A stretch of 64,000 bases of DNA from Thamnaconus septentrionalis (GCA_009823395.1 CM020519.1:13698001-13762000), one strand, 5' to 3'. Numbered from the stretch's first letter, positions 1-12,800 are shown. Notes: generated by a model not told the origin, from the sequence alone. A program made the numbers and translations.

Positions 1-483
1 TGGTAGCTGACAAGTCTTCAATGCGCCGCGTAACTGTATTTCATGGACATGGGGACGCTGTTGAAGCCCTGCACTTTTTCCGGGCACATTATTTCGGCGA
101 CTTTAACAAGGCAGTGTTTTATGAGGTCTCCATCTGAAAAAGGCTTGCCATGTCTTGCCATGAGTTGGGCGACCTCATAGCTGGCCATTGTGGCCTTTTC
201 CTGGAGTTTTTGAGCACGGAAGAAATACTGTCGCCGACCCTGCCAGGTTAGCTACCATTTGCTTTACTTTCCGCTCTCGCTCAGCACCAGCGTAGGGTGC
301 ATAGGCCTGATGTTTGGTTTCATAATGACGTCGTACGTTATACTCTTTCATAACTGCCACAGTTTCAGTGCAGATCAAACAGATACACTTCCACTTGAAT
401 TCTTTGAAGAAATGTTCACTCTCCCACCGTGTCTGAAATTTTCTGCACTCGCTTTCAGCCTTTCGCTTCTTTGGTTCTGCCAT
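1..483 (-). pseudogene. hAT transposase N-terminus with zinc finger, frameshifted
   Basis: This encodes the N-terminal part of a DNA transposase. From the ATG at 481-483 the frame opens with MAEPKKRK, a basic stretch, and then a zinc finger with C35-x2-C38 and H53-x4-H58 in the context YNVRRHYETKH. That context is typical of GTF2IRD2-like hAT proteins. The open frame stops at 175. The homologous sequence continues in another frame with FRAQKLQEKATMASYEVAQL and reaches KVAEIMCPEKVQGF. Near the left edge a second one-base shift moves to the frame reading NTVTRRIEDLSA. So at least two frameshifts lie within 480 bp: one near 240, one near 35. The catalytic region is not in the window. No host gene function is implied, since nothing shows splicing into neighbouring exons. 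Confidence 0.75.
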
Positions 484-680
484 GTTAAGTAACTTGGGCT
501 AAATTTCTTCTGTGATCATCCTTTTTGGTGGAGCAACTGCCTTGGTCAACAGTAGCTCCCCCTAAAAAACTAAGAAGTGCAATACACTCAGGCAAAAGTT
601 GAAGTGCGGGCCGTATTCCATTCTATTTATAACACCTCTTGGCCGCAGTTGGCCCGCGGGCCGTAGTTTGGACACCCCTG
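1..680 (-). mobile_element. 5' end of a hAT transposon (GTF2IRD2-like/Charlie group), truncated by the window edge
   Basis: The plus strand at 652-680 ends in GGACACCCCTG. Read on the minus strand this is CAGGGGTGTCCAAAC followed by CGGCCCGCGGGCC, a terminal-repeat pattern I associate with hAT elements of the Charlie/GTF2IRD2-like group. The transposase start codon lies about 200 bp inside this end, and coding sequence continues to the left edge of the window. The other terminus is outside, so the 8-bp target duplication (expected to match 681-688, ttctaaac) cannot be tested. Copies of this group are common in fish genomes and one was co-opted in the mammalian GTF2IRD2 gene. This copy is inactive because its coding frame is broken. 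Confidence 0.75.
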
Positions 681-3600
681 TTCTAAACTCAACAGTGCTA
701 CTTTTACCACAGGGGAATACAAGCATTCGCGGCGGGCTATAGCCGATATTAGCGGCCCCACCTCTCCCCACACACACCCATTCAACCGTGGCTGTGAAAA
801 ATAGCAAAAGAAATTAGTCGGTTGCATTCCTTTCAGGCGCTCAACCCGAATTCTCACAACCACACTGTGGAGCGAAGTCAGAAGGTAAACGAGTCAGACA
901 GCCGAGGCTGAAAGTAGCAGGTGGGAGGAAAAGCTAGCGGGAGTACGGCGCAAAAACACTTAGCAGGTGAAGAAAATTGAAAGCAACCGTTAAGGCCACC
1001 GCGAATGGGAACGTAAAATGTTCCCCTCTCGCGTCTTAACATCTCCAGATGTAGAGGTGGCTGGAAACGTGCACTCCGGAGGTGGAGGAGCGCGGGAGGC
1101 GAGCGCCGGCGCCAGCCGCGATAAAGATGAGTGATGTATGTAGCAGATGGAGTGTTTTACGACCGGCGCCGGCACTCCATTTAAGTGTGTGTAAAATTGA
1201 TGGCCAGCAATAATTGACCTCTGTAGCCACGGCGGTGCTGAAAGCTGCCCCCCCCCCCCTCCAAGAAAAAAAAGGTGGAGTTTTTCCTCTGGTTTTTGAG
1301 GCGGGGATGGAGGGGCGTGTCTGATTTATGTAACTGGGCAGTAGGATACACAGCTCCGGCGTCACAGGCTTCCAGAGGATCTTTTTCCTTTTTTTTTTTT
1401 TTTTTTAAGGTTTTTTTCCTTTCAAAAGGAGAAGTGGAGTGAAGAAAGGAAGTGACGGCGAGAGGAGGACGAAGGACAAGTGGGGGATGAGAGAAGGAAC
1501 AGGTTGCGGAGACGCATTGCCGAGGAGCAGCGAGCAGCAGGATGAGAGATGACAGAGGAAAGAGGGGGAATTAAGATGAATTGAGATGTGAGGAATGGGT
1601 AAATAAATCAAACAGCGAGAAGAGAAAAAGAGGTGAAACCGTTGTACTGGGGATGAAGTTAATAACATTTCTGGCAGTGCGACGTTATTTGTCACGACAC
1701 CTCCCCTCCGTGGTTTTATTTTCTTTTCTTTTTTTGGAAATAAACTTTCAATCTTTTCGTTCAATCTTTTCTGACTTCGGAACAAACAAATACCCACGAG
1801 TCTCACAACAATCTCTCCTGGGTCATTTACTCCATAGCTTCACTTGAAACTACTGCGGCTTACTGTAGGTTTTCCGGAAGATTGGACCAATGCAAAACAC
1901 TTGGTTTTTTTCATATTTTTTTTTTTTTTTTTGGAAAGATTTTATTACATTAAAAAAAAGGAACAACGACAACCAAACAAAATAGAGAACAACGACAGAG
2001 CAAAACAAAACAATCAGACACAGAAAACTAATAAAGTGTCACCACTATCTTAGGTTTCAGGTCAGAGGATGCATATTCAACCATATACTAATACATACAC
2101 TGGGTACCTTTACAACAAAACACATGCAGACTTATGGGTCACATTTCTTTTTCCATTCCATATACTGTAACTAGTTTCCACTTGGGATTACTTAAATTAT
2201 TATCTTTCAACCAATTTCTTGTCATTTGTTTAATTCATGCTACTCTTCATATTAAAAAAACAAACAAATGAATAATCTTCTTCCTGATCTTTTCTGAAAG
2301 TTTTCAAAGTCATGGAGTTTTTGTCAAAAGATATACCAAAAACATTCAACAATTCTCGAACAGAATTTTCCCAGAAACCACTTATAACCTTTCATGGCTG
2401 TGGCGTGCAGCTATTTGCTCCCGGCATTTAAAAGGGTGTGTGAATTAGATCCTGGCTGTGCTAAATGGTGGCAATGTAACAGTAATGCAGTATGGTAACA
2501 GCCATATATCAACATAAAGAGCAGAGGAGATCCAAAGCCCATCCCCTAACCCTGCTGAACCTAATGGGATTCTTCTTTTACACCTCAGACACCACATCCA
2601 GGTTACACAGGTGGGTGCTAATACAAAATGAAAGTGCTTTTCCAGATGATTTTTTTTTCCCCCCTTCCAGTTTCAGCTCAGTCGGTGTCTTTCTCCCTCC
2701 CCGATACGGCGCCGCGCAACCTCACATCTGAAGCCACCGATGTTATTTCATGTTTCCAGCAGCGTGAGCTCAGGTGTAAGATTGTCCCCACCGCTAAGAA
2801 CACTCTGACAATGAGACGCGATTCTCTTTATCTCCACCCGCAGCCGTTTGTTTCCCACTGACTCTCCACGCTGCCGCTTCTGTTGCATTCACGCCGTTCA
2901 TTTTAGCTGCCTGGGTGCTCAGGTTTTTGTTGGATGTATTTATTTTCTTCACGCCCCCTCAAGGCTTTTATATGCATTATGTGCGACATTTGTGAGAGGC
3001 CGCGCATTGACCATTTATATGTATATGGAGGCAAAGAGGAGCAGAAAATGAGACGGATTCATGACAGGTAACAGTTCATAAACAGGCCGCATGGGAGGCA
3101 GAGCTCATTGGCTGTCCTACGTGCCTTTGTAACACAAACCCCACTTCCATTCATACATATATATATTCTTTTTTAACCATGGAGGCTGAGGTACAAGTTG
3201 TTAGCTTACAGCGGTGCCAACAAAAAGAGACAAACGGCCATCAGAGCTCCAAATCTGACTTGTTGACTGGTGGATCTGCACTTATGCACAGTGTCTAAAT
3301 ATCAAGTAGCGGAAGTGCACTTTGCTCACAGTTGTAACAACCCCCATAGACATGATTACTGACTAGCAAATCTTAAAAAGACAGAAGCAGAGGCCAAACT
3401 TTAGAAATAAATATCATTTTGCATTGACAACAAGAAATAACTGCTAAACCGTAGCTTCCTGAAACTTTTAGAAGAGTTGTCGAGAGTATGATTTGCATTT
3501 TAAGGTAGATAAGAAAGAAGTCCATTAGTCCAAGTCCATTAGGTCATTCACGCTACGGATGAGTTCTTTTGCGGTTATTATTAATTACGTTATTAAAACC

Positions 3601-4376
3601 ATCTTTGCATTTTTCAGTGCAGGCGAGCTAATGTGCTTCATTTCAGAAGCGAAGCTGGCAAATGTGTTGCTCACATGTCTACTTATAAATGTCATCGCAT
3701 CCTTTCTGTGTGCTGGCAAAGCAAGACACAGTCGCACGTTGCTAACTGAGAGCTTGTATAGCTTACAGCTGTACAGCAGTCTCGTTCCTATTAGCTAAAC
3801 AACGTGTTAGCTCGTTGCTGGAATTGTTGGGTTTAATTGTCGACTTTTCCCTCTGTCTGTTTTGTCTCTCGCAAGCAAGTCGCAGTTAAGGGGGAACACA
3901 ACAGTGACAAGCATATTGCTTACTCCAGGCTATTTTATAATGAGGACAAACCGTGGCAACTCGGTTTCAAACTCAATTATTTTGTCAATAAAGGGGCAGT
4001 TAGATTTGCCTTTAAGTCTTAGAAAAAAGGCAAACAGCCAAGATATAGAATTTCAAACCTATACAAATGCCCGTTGGACCGACTCCTGCGCCAAAAAAAA
4101 AAAAGCTATCTAGCTAGCTAACTCCAGGAAAGTCGTGTTTCTCATTAAGGTGCTCAGAGTTTGAACAACGCTGGCAGCGTGGAAGGAGCGCGTTCACACC
4201 TTTGCAGTTTCCCACTAGCCGCACGGACAGATGGCAGGAGGGGTCCTTCCCTAATAAACTTGGACACCGTGCGACACTCGTCTCCTGAGCGGCCGTCTTG
4301 CTGGGCCACTCTGCAAACGAGGACGGGCGAACGCACATCAAAGGAAGTGTGTCAGGACTCCGTGGCTTTAGATACT

Positions 4377-4378
<2 letters not shown>
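681..4378. other. No gene seen; homopolymer tracts only
   Basis: I see no recognisable coding segment. There are a C-run at 1248-1259 and T-runs at 1389-1406 and 1916-1932. The longer open frames here, such as 1405-1806 minus and 1036-1365 minus, are pyrimidine- or purine-rich low-complexity translations without family signatures. The stretch 700-1200 is richer in CpG than its surroundings. Confidence 0.6.

Positions 4379-4413
<35 letters not shown>
4379..4413. repeat. (CA)n microsatellite
   Basis: A perfect CA run of about 17 units is followed by CACGCACG-type imperfect units up to about 4432. Reading frames through it encode only Thr-His repeats. Confidence 0.95.
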
Positions 4414-4417
<4 letters not shown>

Positions 4418-4432
4418 GCTAGCACGCACGCG

Positions 4433-5913
4433 CTACCACCAACCCCCCGCTGAGAAAAGTCTTGTTTCAGATGTGACTCCATAATTAGGTGATTTTTATG
4501 ATAAAAGAGGCATTTTGCACACGCTTGACCAGACAAGAGCTTGCACACGGGTTTGCGTTTTCGTCTCCATAAAGGAACATCTTCTAGAGAAGGGGCCAAC
4601 GGAGGCTCCGATTGACTCGTCGAGATAAAAGCGGATGTAAATCTTCTTTTTGGGGCAGATCCCATATGGTGAATGGGAATAGGAAGGGGACCACATCAGA
4701 TTCATTTGAGCATAAACTACACATCAAACAAAAATTCCAAACTTTTAAGTCCTCAGTCTGACTACCCTGAGCTTCTTGAACGCCCCCTGCTACTTGTCCT
4801 GTTTCTTTGCTTGCAAACTGCAAATCCCAGAGAGTGGGCACAGTGCTTTCTGGCATATTTATCTGTCTTATAACCTGCAGCTGTGCCTCTTTAATTTGCA
4901 AATGAACTTAGCAGGAGTGGAACTGCAATTCCTAGTTTGCTTTACGCAAGCCACGAGCACGGTGGCAAGATGGAAAAGAGTGTGATTGAAAAATATAGAA
5001 TGAACACAAAAATGAAGTCTAGTCCACGTGGTATAAACAAACACAACACAATCCAGTTTGTCTTTATCAAACTGATAAAAAAGAAAATATTGACTCTCTG
5101 ACTGTATGTCACACTAATGTGTCTCTTTAATCCAGTGTGTCTCTTTGAAGAGCATATGAAAGCCTAAAAATCAAAAACCTAACCCTGTGTACCCCTTAAT
5201 CTCAATAGGGTATTCATTATGTTGGTCAGTTTGGACAGATTTACGCCACATGTCCTGAAACCCATATGTCATATGTTGCAAATCTGATTTATTCATTTAC
5301 CTTCACGGCTTACATCGTCTTTGATATGCGACCTATATCTGATATGTACTTTTACGGCAAATGATCTGTATGTTACCAACCGGGAAAAGGAAATAAGCCG
5401 GTGCCGGACAGTAGTGGAAGTCAGGACTAGTTAGTAACCAGCTGGAGGGTTGGAGCAGCACTCTGGGTAAATCAGCTGTCAGCTGTCAGTATTGACAAGG
5501 CTGTCTGCCTTGGCAATGGTATTAATACTGGTGGCTAGATGAGTCGAGTCCTGCTGGAGTGTTGTTTATCGTCATTTATTTTTCTTTCTTGTTTTTGTTT
5601 TTTTTTTTTTTAAATATTTGCTCACTTGAGTTTTGTTGTTTTTGTTGTATGAATGTATCAATGTGCGTGTGTGTATATGTTATGTTGTATATTTTATTTT
5701 AGTTCACACTTTGATTTTTTTTTTTTTTTTTTTTTTGAAATGCTCTTATTCTTGAAATCGCTTTCTCAGGAGAAATGCCCGAGGGGAATCTTATGATTGG
5801 ACAGGAGAACATTTGCAACTACCAGTAGGCAGGTGCTGCCATCTGAAGCCACTCACAGGCTTTCCAGCTGGAAATAAGAAGGGGAGCTCCAATGAAAAAG
5901 TATGCAGATTAGG
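4433..5913. other. No gene seen; T-runs
   Basis: No coding family is recognised. T-runs lie at 5598-5611 and 5715-5736. A short direct repeat, cagctgt repeated twice, lies near 5472-5488. Confidence 0.55.
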
Positions 5914-5939
5914 ACACACACACACACACACACACACAA
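5914..5939. repeat. (CA)n microsatellite
   Basis: A perfect ACACAC run of 26 bp. Confidence 0.9.
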
Positions 5940-7057
5940 ATTCACCTTTTCTGAACAAATGTTGAAAGTGTTGAATTTAGAGCCAGCGTGGTGAACCATC
6001 CAAATCGAGAAGATGCCACATCTGTCAGGATGCACAAAGCTCACTGTCCACAAGACACCGCGCCCCATTGTAGAGCCGCCACCGACAAAACGAGAGGCCA
6101 TCTTGTATTGAATGTGTCAAAATAAACTGGCCGCCTGGAAAGGTATTGTACACTTTAAGTAATTGTTCTATACTGTTGCAGGCACCGCAGAGGACCGCTC
6201 TCCTCCTCCGTCTTAAAGCACCATCACGCTGTTTAATAGTCACATCACTAATTGACACCCAACTCTTCCCCCCTTCTCCATCCCCATCCACCGCTGTGTT
6301 TTAATGAATCCAGCTGCATGTCACTGCGATGACAACAGCTCTGGGCCTTGTTAAGACTCGGAGACGAACTTCAAGACGTTCCGTGCAAAATGAAAACTCA
6401 TAACCAAGGGAAGGACACCAAAGGATATCAAAAAAAAAAGAGAGAGAGGACAGCAGAAGCGTCAGAGATTTACTGTTGGGAGACAAAACCCAGATAATAG
6501 AAGAAAGAGGCATGAAGGACGCGGAAGGGGGAAAAATGCAGCAAGCCAGAGCAGACAGCGCGAGGCGTGTGAGCATTCATCCCTTGGAAAAGTTGCTGCG
6601 CCCGCGGTGGTTGTGCTGAGGGCCAGGCCAACATGGCCAGCAGTGATGAATTGGTCCTGTCAGACGAAGCCAAACAAAACAGAGATCTGTACAGTGTATG
6701 ACAACCCCCGCTCGGGGCGTCGCACTGAACAATGACATTTCCCTACTTGCTGACTAACAGCGCCTTCGGAGATCTGGCGGGATACATATGCTGGAGGTGC
6801 GACGTTTTTTTTTTTTTGTTGTCACGAATGTGCATTAAGTAGGCGTATCTCATTGATTTAGGAGAGGCTTGGGGGGAAAAAATGCCACACAGCACAACAC
6901 CGGATTTGCATTTACTAGGCGCGCAAGACGCAGGCGGCTGCCTGAGTCCAAAGCATACAAGCAAAGAAACAAACAAAAACAAGCAGTTCTTCAGTATACA
7001 ATTTCCTAATTGATTTTAAAGTCTTGTGTTTAACCTGTCAACAGTACTAATTGTAAA

Positions 7058-7061
<4 letters not shown>
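5940..7061. other. No gene seen
   Basis: Ordinary unique-looking DNA. It has a short A-run near 6431 and a T-run near 6806. No protein family is recognised in any frame. Confidence 0.5.
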
Positions 7062-7088
<27 letters not shown>

Positions 7089-7089
7089 G
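7062..7089. repeat. (TC)n microsatellite
   Basis: A perfect pyrimidine dinucleotide run of 28 bp, able in principle to form triplex DNA. Confidence 0.95.
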
Positions 7090-7265
7090 CTAAATAAAAA
7101 CAGAATTTTCTTCAAATATTGGCGCAAGGGAGACAATTAAGATCAATCTGGGTATGTGAACCCTATAAACTCTCTTTCAGACGTGTCTTTGTGGCTTTTT
7201 ATCTATTCCTTGTATATTCCCACTCATAAGAGCAATTCATAAGTTAAACATAGAACCGCTGAGCT

Positions 7266-7318
7266 ATATTCCCATTTTGATTTAGCTATATTCCCATTTC
7301 CCATATTCCCATTTTGCA
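7266..7318. repeat. Small imperfect tandem repeat
   Basis: The unit tatattcccattt recurs three times with small changes over about 50 bp. It is probably local replication slippage. Confidence 0.6.
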
Positions 7319-8823
7319 TTTTATCCTCCGAAGCAAAGCAGGATCACCACACATTGCTATTTGCTAAACATTTCTCATATATGTGAAATTGCGTTTCCAT
7401 TACATACACCACAAAATAAAGAAAACATTTTGGAAAAGAAAATGTATCGCGCAGGTGAAGAGAGGCCTTGTTATCGATCTGTAAAATCAGATAATGGTCT
7501 GAGAAATGGTGTCGCTCCAGTTTTAATTGCGAGGAGTGATGCCCCTTCCATAAAACTCATCTTCCATGAAGGAGCTTGGTTTAAGAGTTTCAGAATTAGA
7601 AGAGCCTGCCTCGAGCACCGGAGAGTTTAGTTTCATTAATTCACATAAATTGGGCTTGCTTTACGACTGACCTGTTTTCAGTTGCCACGAGCACAAACAG
7701 CTAATCAAGTTGCCAGTTGCACTGCCTCGCCAAGACTCCTGGTACAGTATGATGAGCCTCTCTTTCATTACAGGCTAATGCACTGTGTGTTTGAAATGCT
7801 GTACAGAATTTGCATGCGATTCCTTACTTCCAACAGTGGCCCTCTGCTCACCGCAACATGTGCACAGACTGGTATTCTTCTTCAGTCTGTCTGCTAATAT
7901 GTGACTGTGTCTACTGTTGTCATCACCATAAAATGTGAAGAATTTGATCAATCAGTGTAATAGCCTGCAACAGAAGGAAGATTCTCTCCAAATGCTTTTG
8001 ACAAGATGGGGGGGAGGGGGGGGGAAAGGAGGAGACAGACATTCCTGCTCAAGGCTTCAGTCAGCGAGTAATCATCTTGCGTCCTCTGGCTTGACTGTTC
8101 CAAGTCAGCAGGATGTAACTGAGGCAATTAGTGCACCAGGTGCTTGTGGCGGCAGACTGCAGGATGCTGACTGGCACACGAGGGAATGGACACACAAAGC
8201 AGCCAAACTTATTTACAGTAAATAAATATACGTGGACTTTGAGATTTGACTTGCTGCAGTGCTTTTTTTTTTTTTCCAGCTATGCTATGACTTGCAGAAT
8301 TGCATCATCCAGCCATTGTCTGGACACTCGATGGGCCATTATTAGAATGGATATCTTTAATCTTACCTAAAAAGGGGGAATTTCTACATTACAGAGGAGA
8401 CTGTTGACCTTTCCACATCAGGTACACAAAGCAAATTTTGTCAACATAATGTCAATTAGAAACGTGGAGACGAGCCAAGATTGTTTGCCATCTAAGGGCC
8501 TTGTGGCAAACAACATGAAGACTGTAAGAGATACAAATTAAAGTTCAAATAAATTAAAATGTCATTTGGGAAAGAAAACAAATGCAATGAGAAAAGGAAT
8601 GCAATGGATTTCATGGGGACATAGTTTAGCACCAAACTTAAGTGGAAAACATGTTTAAATTAGCTTCTATTTGACTTTTAACATGACACACCATGGTCCC
8701 AGGTGTTACACTTCTGACTGTATTAATAATTAACCAAATGTTTCCTTAGTCCAATGAAAAACAGTAAGTGGTTGTAACAACAACACCTTGCAGACTTTGA
8801 ATCATGAGTTTATAGAGTGATTT
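7319..8823. other. No gene seen
   Basis: No recognisable coding or structural RNA feature. There is a G-rich patch at 8006-8032 and a T-run at 8263-8275. Confidence 0.5.
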
Positions 8824-9050
8824 TTGAAATCCCCCTACCTGAGGGTAGCAGCAACTGGGAGGCGGCCTCGGGGAAGACCCAGGACACGCTGGAGGGACTA
8901 TGTCTCCCGGCTGGCCTGGGAACGCCTTGGGGTCCCGCCGGATGAGCTGGAGGAGGTGACTGGGGCCAGGGAGGTCTGGGCATCTCTGCTGAGGCTGCTG
9001 CCCCCGCGACCCAACCTCGGATAATGCGGCAGAAGAAGAAGAAGAAGAAG
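8824..9050 (+). mobile_element. LINE 3' end (Rex3/RTE-like), plus-strand copy with open C-terminal frame
   Basis: The last 60 or so codons of a LINE reverse-transcriptase protein are open from about 8839 to the stop at 9022-9024. They read GRRPRGRPRTRWRDYVSRLA, then WERLGVPPDELEEVTG, and end in a LLRLLPPRP motif. This C-terminal signature is very common in teleost genomes. I associate it with Rex3-type RTE elements, whose 3' tails are GATG-like repeats. The copy is strongly 5' truncated, as expected for LINEs. Its tail has become an (AGA)n run at 9031-9050 that runs straight into an opposed copy of the same element. Clade assignment is from memory and could be wrong (L2 or Rex1 are alternatives); that it is a LINE 3' end is firm. 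Confidence 0.8.
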
Positions 9051-9051
9051 A

Positions 9052-9475
9052 TGAGGGTAGCAGTCTAGGGTAGAGATCTCCAGATCTCCCTCTTCCTGGA
9101 CACTTTCTTCAGCTCTAACAGAGGTAGGAGGTGGGTTGGTTGGGGGTAGTTCCCAGGCCAGGCAAAAGAGAGTCCCCCCAGCAGGTCTTAAGTCTTCCTC
9201 TGGGCCTCCTCCCAGTGGGACATACCCTAACCTCCCCGAGGACGTGACCAGGTGGCGTACAGGCCTCCAGGTGGCGTCAAACCAGATGCCCTGGCCACAT
9301 CACCGGGCTCCTCTCGATGTGGAGGGGCAGCGGTTCTACTCTGAGCTCCTCCCAGGTGACAGATCTTCACCCTACCTCGAAGGTAACGATTTGCCATCCT
9401 GCAGACGAAACTCATTTCAACCGCTTATTTCCGCTCATTTCTTCTGGTCGTGACCAAAAGCTCATAAGTCCTACT
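9052..9475 (-). mobile_element. LINE 3' end (same family), decayed minus-strand copy
   Basis: Read on the minus strand, this segment follows the same LINE as its neighbour but begins further upstream in the protein. It passes through an EELRVEPLPLHIERS-like stretch, then a GHLV segment, then VCPTGRRP. A diverged version of the RPRGRPRTRWRDY region continues down to the junction near 9052. Stops and indels are frequent, so it is a dead and older copy. Its 3' end faces the 3' end of the plus-strand copy at 8824-9050, making a tail-to-tail pair. Open frames on the plus strand here, such as 9317-9772, are shadows. Confidence 0.7.
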
Positions 9476-9625
9476 AGCCAGCCAGGCTCGAGAGGACTCC
9501 CTCCTCTTGTGCTTGACCACACCATTTACCCCTGCTGCCTACCAGCCAGTGCCGGGATTGCCGCTACCACAGGCACCGGAAACCTTGAGACCACAGCTCC
9601 AAATGGCTGCAGAGTGTCAGGCAAA

Positions 9626-9898
9626 TGCACTACCAGTCAAAAGTTTGGACCCACCTTCTCATGCTTTTTGTTATCTTTACCTTTACAACTTTCTACAATG
9701 CAGATAAATAATGAAGATACACGACACAAAACGTGTTTGAGTTATTTTACACTTTCATTGTTTCCTGCATAATTCCATGTGTGTTCATTCGTAGTCTTGG
9801 TGCCTTCAGTGAGAAACTGCAATGTCAATAGTCATGAGAATGAAACAAAAGACATTATATTCATAGTGTGTGTGTCCAAACTTTTGACTGGTCGTGTA
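9626..9898. mobile_element. Tc1/mariner-like MITE
   Basis: The left end is CACTACCAGTCAAAAGTTTG and the right end, read inverted, is TACACGACCAGTCAAAAG. These are the terminal repeats of a well-known fish Tc1-like family. The element is about 273 bp and holds no transposase. The right end keeps the expected TA at 9897-9898; the left TA has mutated to TG at 9626. It is a non-autonomous, mutated copy. Confidence 0.85.
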
Positions 9899-12800
9899 TC
9901 AGCTATGAACATGTAGTGCAGATTCCCTTCTTTGTTGCAAACAAACAACACTGTTATTTGTTTGTTCCAAATTATCCGTTGTGTTGCTGTGCGTCTCCCA
10001 CCTGGCACAAAGGTCTACTCTGCACATCTCAATGGGACCCAAGGGGGCCATGACAAAACGACTGTGTGACACCTGATGATGGGCTACATTCAAATAATTG
10101 TTTCATTTGAAAGCTTTATTGCTTCCCATCCGTCGCAGAGGCCCCCGCTCCATCCCAAAAGCTGATGTTTCACTTTCGCCCACGGCGAACGATGGGAAAT
10201 ATCGGAGCCTCCTATTCATCCACGCGAGGATCCACAGTCCAATTTTCGACGTCTGAATCTGAAAAGCCGTTTGCATCCATCTCGGCTCCATATCTGGCTG
10301 TCACGCTGTCTCCAGGATGGATTGCTTTATTGCTTGAACAGCTGCGTAGCCAGTAATGCAGCAAACCTTTGTCACCACGCTGATTTGTTATTGAGTGTGC
10401 ATGCCACTGCCTGTGAGTATCCCTCTGAGATGAATGCTGGAGTGTTTTTTTTTTTTTTGTGCTCCCCAACAAGATTTGTTTTCTCCCTTTCACAATCAAA
10501 CTGCCGAGCAGAAGAATTAAGAGAAACCCTTTGCAGTTCATTAGGCACCGATTGGAATGAAAGCAGCCTCCTGTTTTCAGCTTCTTTGAAGGTAAAAGCT
10601 ATGGAGTCTTCCAAAAAGACTCAGACTAAGACTTATTTTCACTAAAATGGTGGTAAATTGCCACCTCAAAAAAACACTGACATAATTTCATATGGTCTCG
10701 AATCCGGCAAAATTTCCTGGATTGTAGCGTTTTTCACTTCCAGCGTATTTTTTTAAGGTGCAGTACCTGCAACTCCCAAAAGAAGCGACGGTAACTTCAC
10801 CAGGCTAGGCAAAACAAGAGGAGGTGCAAATGTAGGAGCCAAGGCAGTGAACTCATTGTTTAGCTCATTGAGCGCCATGGATGGATGGACGTCCGTCTTC
10901 TGTTAATGATGCAGAGTATGTGCACATTTCGCGTTCAATTTCGACAAATGTATGCCTTTTTTTTTTATTAACGGAAGTCATAATACAAAATCTACTCAAT
11001 CTCGATCGCACAACTTGGAGAATCCCTGCCTACTTTGCTACATATCGCGTGAAATGCACAGCGCATACCATAATTCATAGTTCACCCCGTTGGACGAGCG
11101 AATGACACCATCCATATCTTAAATGTCACTTGCTGTTCCTGAAGATGGGCACAGATGGAGTGTCAGTGTCTCTCTTGTCCATCACGGGCGCTTCAGAAAG
11201 TTTTTGAAGGTGGTCCACCATTGCCTTGAAAATGTTGATGATTACATTTTTGAACATAGGGACCCCCAAAAATCCGTGGCCATCAATCAATGAGGCACAA
11301 CAGGTTCTCAACTCATTTCAACAGGTACCCAGTGTGCCATCTCGGCCTGTAAAAGGGACGGACGTTACACGGCACGTGGTGCGTTTGATGACCTGCAAAT
11401 CCGTACAGGGCCAGAGACCGATGGATGGGAGCAGAGTCCAGACAAGCGCACACATCGGCAGACAGACACAAACACGCGGAAACAAACAATGCCACACCCC
11501 AGGGTCCAGGAGTCCGGTGGGGAGACGCTGGCGCGCCGGCTCAGGGATTGAGGGGAAATGTCAAGCTAAGCATACATCAATGGAGGCGAGGCGGCGCTGT
11601 CAGGGAGTGTTAATGCAACCCGCTTGATGTTTTAGTAATGAGGACATGCTGTACACAGCGGAAAAGACACGGGGGACGCAAACAAGCGGCGGCGAGGCTC
11701 AGACAATCACCCAGAGAATTAGACCAACAGAGGGAATCAAACACAAAAAAAAGGCAGAGCCAAACACAGAGGATGACTCAAGACAAAAGGTGTCGCAGAC
11801 AGTCTGCTGAGGCCGGAAAAGACTCTGGAGAAAATGCGATATTTATGAGATCATTTTTGTGAATTTTTTAACCTTTGTGTCTCCACTGTTTGTTTGTTTT
11901 TCTCCTGCAAGTGGTAATATTCCAACAACTTCTAACTTTGCCTCCAACTGTCCAACCTGATCAGTAGGGAGGGGGGGTTGAAGTGAGATGCACTGCATCC
12001 TCACCGCATGTGAACTCGGCACTGCTTTTAAAAAAGCTACAACCAAAATAAACCTCATAATGTTGGTGCTCCCCACCCCGCCCATCCCCAAATGTTGCTT
12101 CCTGCAGGTTTCTCTCCACTCGTCAGTTTATATCCTCCTGCCTAAAAATATAGCTGTGCTTCCCTGCTCTGACTTTTCTTCTGAGTTGCTGATTTTATAT
12201 TTGTTGTGATACAGGCAGAGGCTGGCCCCCGTGCCTTGCACTGGGCCGCACACATCATGTATAAAGAGGGTATGAGCGAACCGCTTTTCCTTCCTTGAAA
12301 CAATTGAATTAAATTATTTAAACAGTTTGAAAAACTGTCCAACTAATGACCTTTCTGTTTTTCCTTTTCCTTTTCAGTGGATCCACAGCGACTTGGCATT
12401 GAAATTAGATTTTGCGATAAGTTGGGTCAACGCAGTTTTCATTTCCCATCAGGTTGCAGTTCAGGATGCTAAGTGGCTTGCAGGTGTTATTTTGAGCAAC
12501 TAAACAGAGTAAAAGCCAAATGACTGATGACTAAATCAACACGAGGCCCCTGCATCTCTGTCGGGCTAAACGGGTCGAGATGCCCCAATCCTCATAGAGA
12601 CAGAGGGGTGGGGTGCAATATGAGGGCTAATTAGCCTTTCAAAGTGACGTTGTTCAGGAACATACCTAAAAAGTAAGATTAATAAGGAAGATTTTCATAA
12701 TTTAAGTTGATTCTGCGGCACAATGGCAGCAGATTGGGCTCCACTGTCCAGAGAAACTGACAAATGTATCAAAAGTTACGAAATAGAATTGTGTTTTAGT

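Noticed and set aside
4114..4665. 183-codon minus-strand frame across the (CA)n tract
   Set aside because: Runs through a microsatellite as Cys-Val repeats; the rest has no family signature.
9317..9772. 151-codon plus-strand frame
   Set aside because: It is the antisense of the decayed LINE copy and then enters the Tc1-like MITE.
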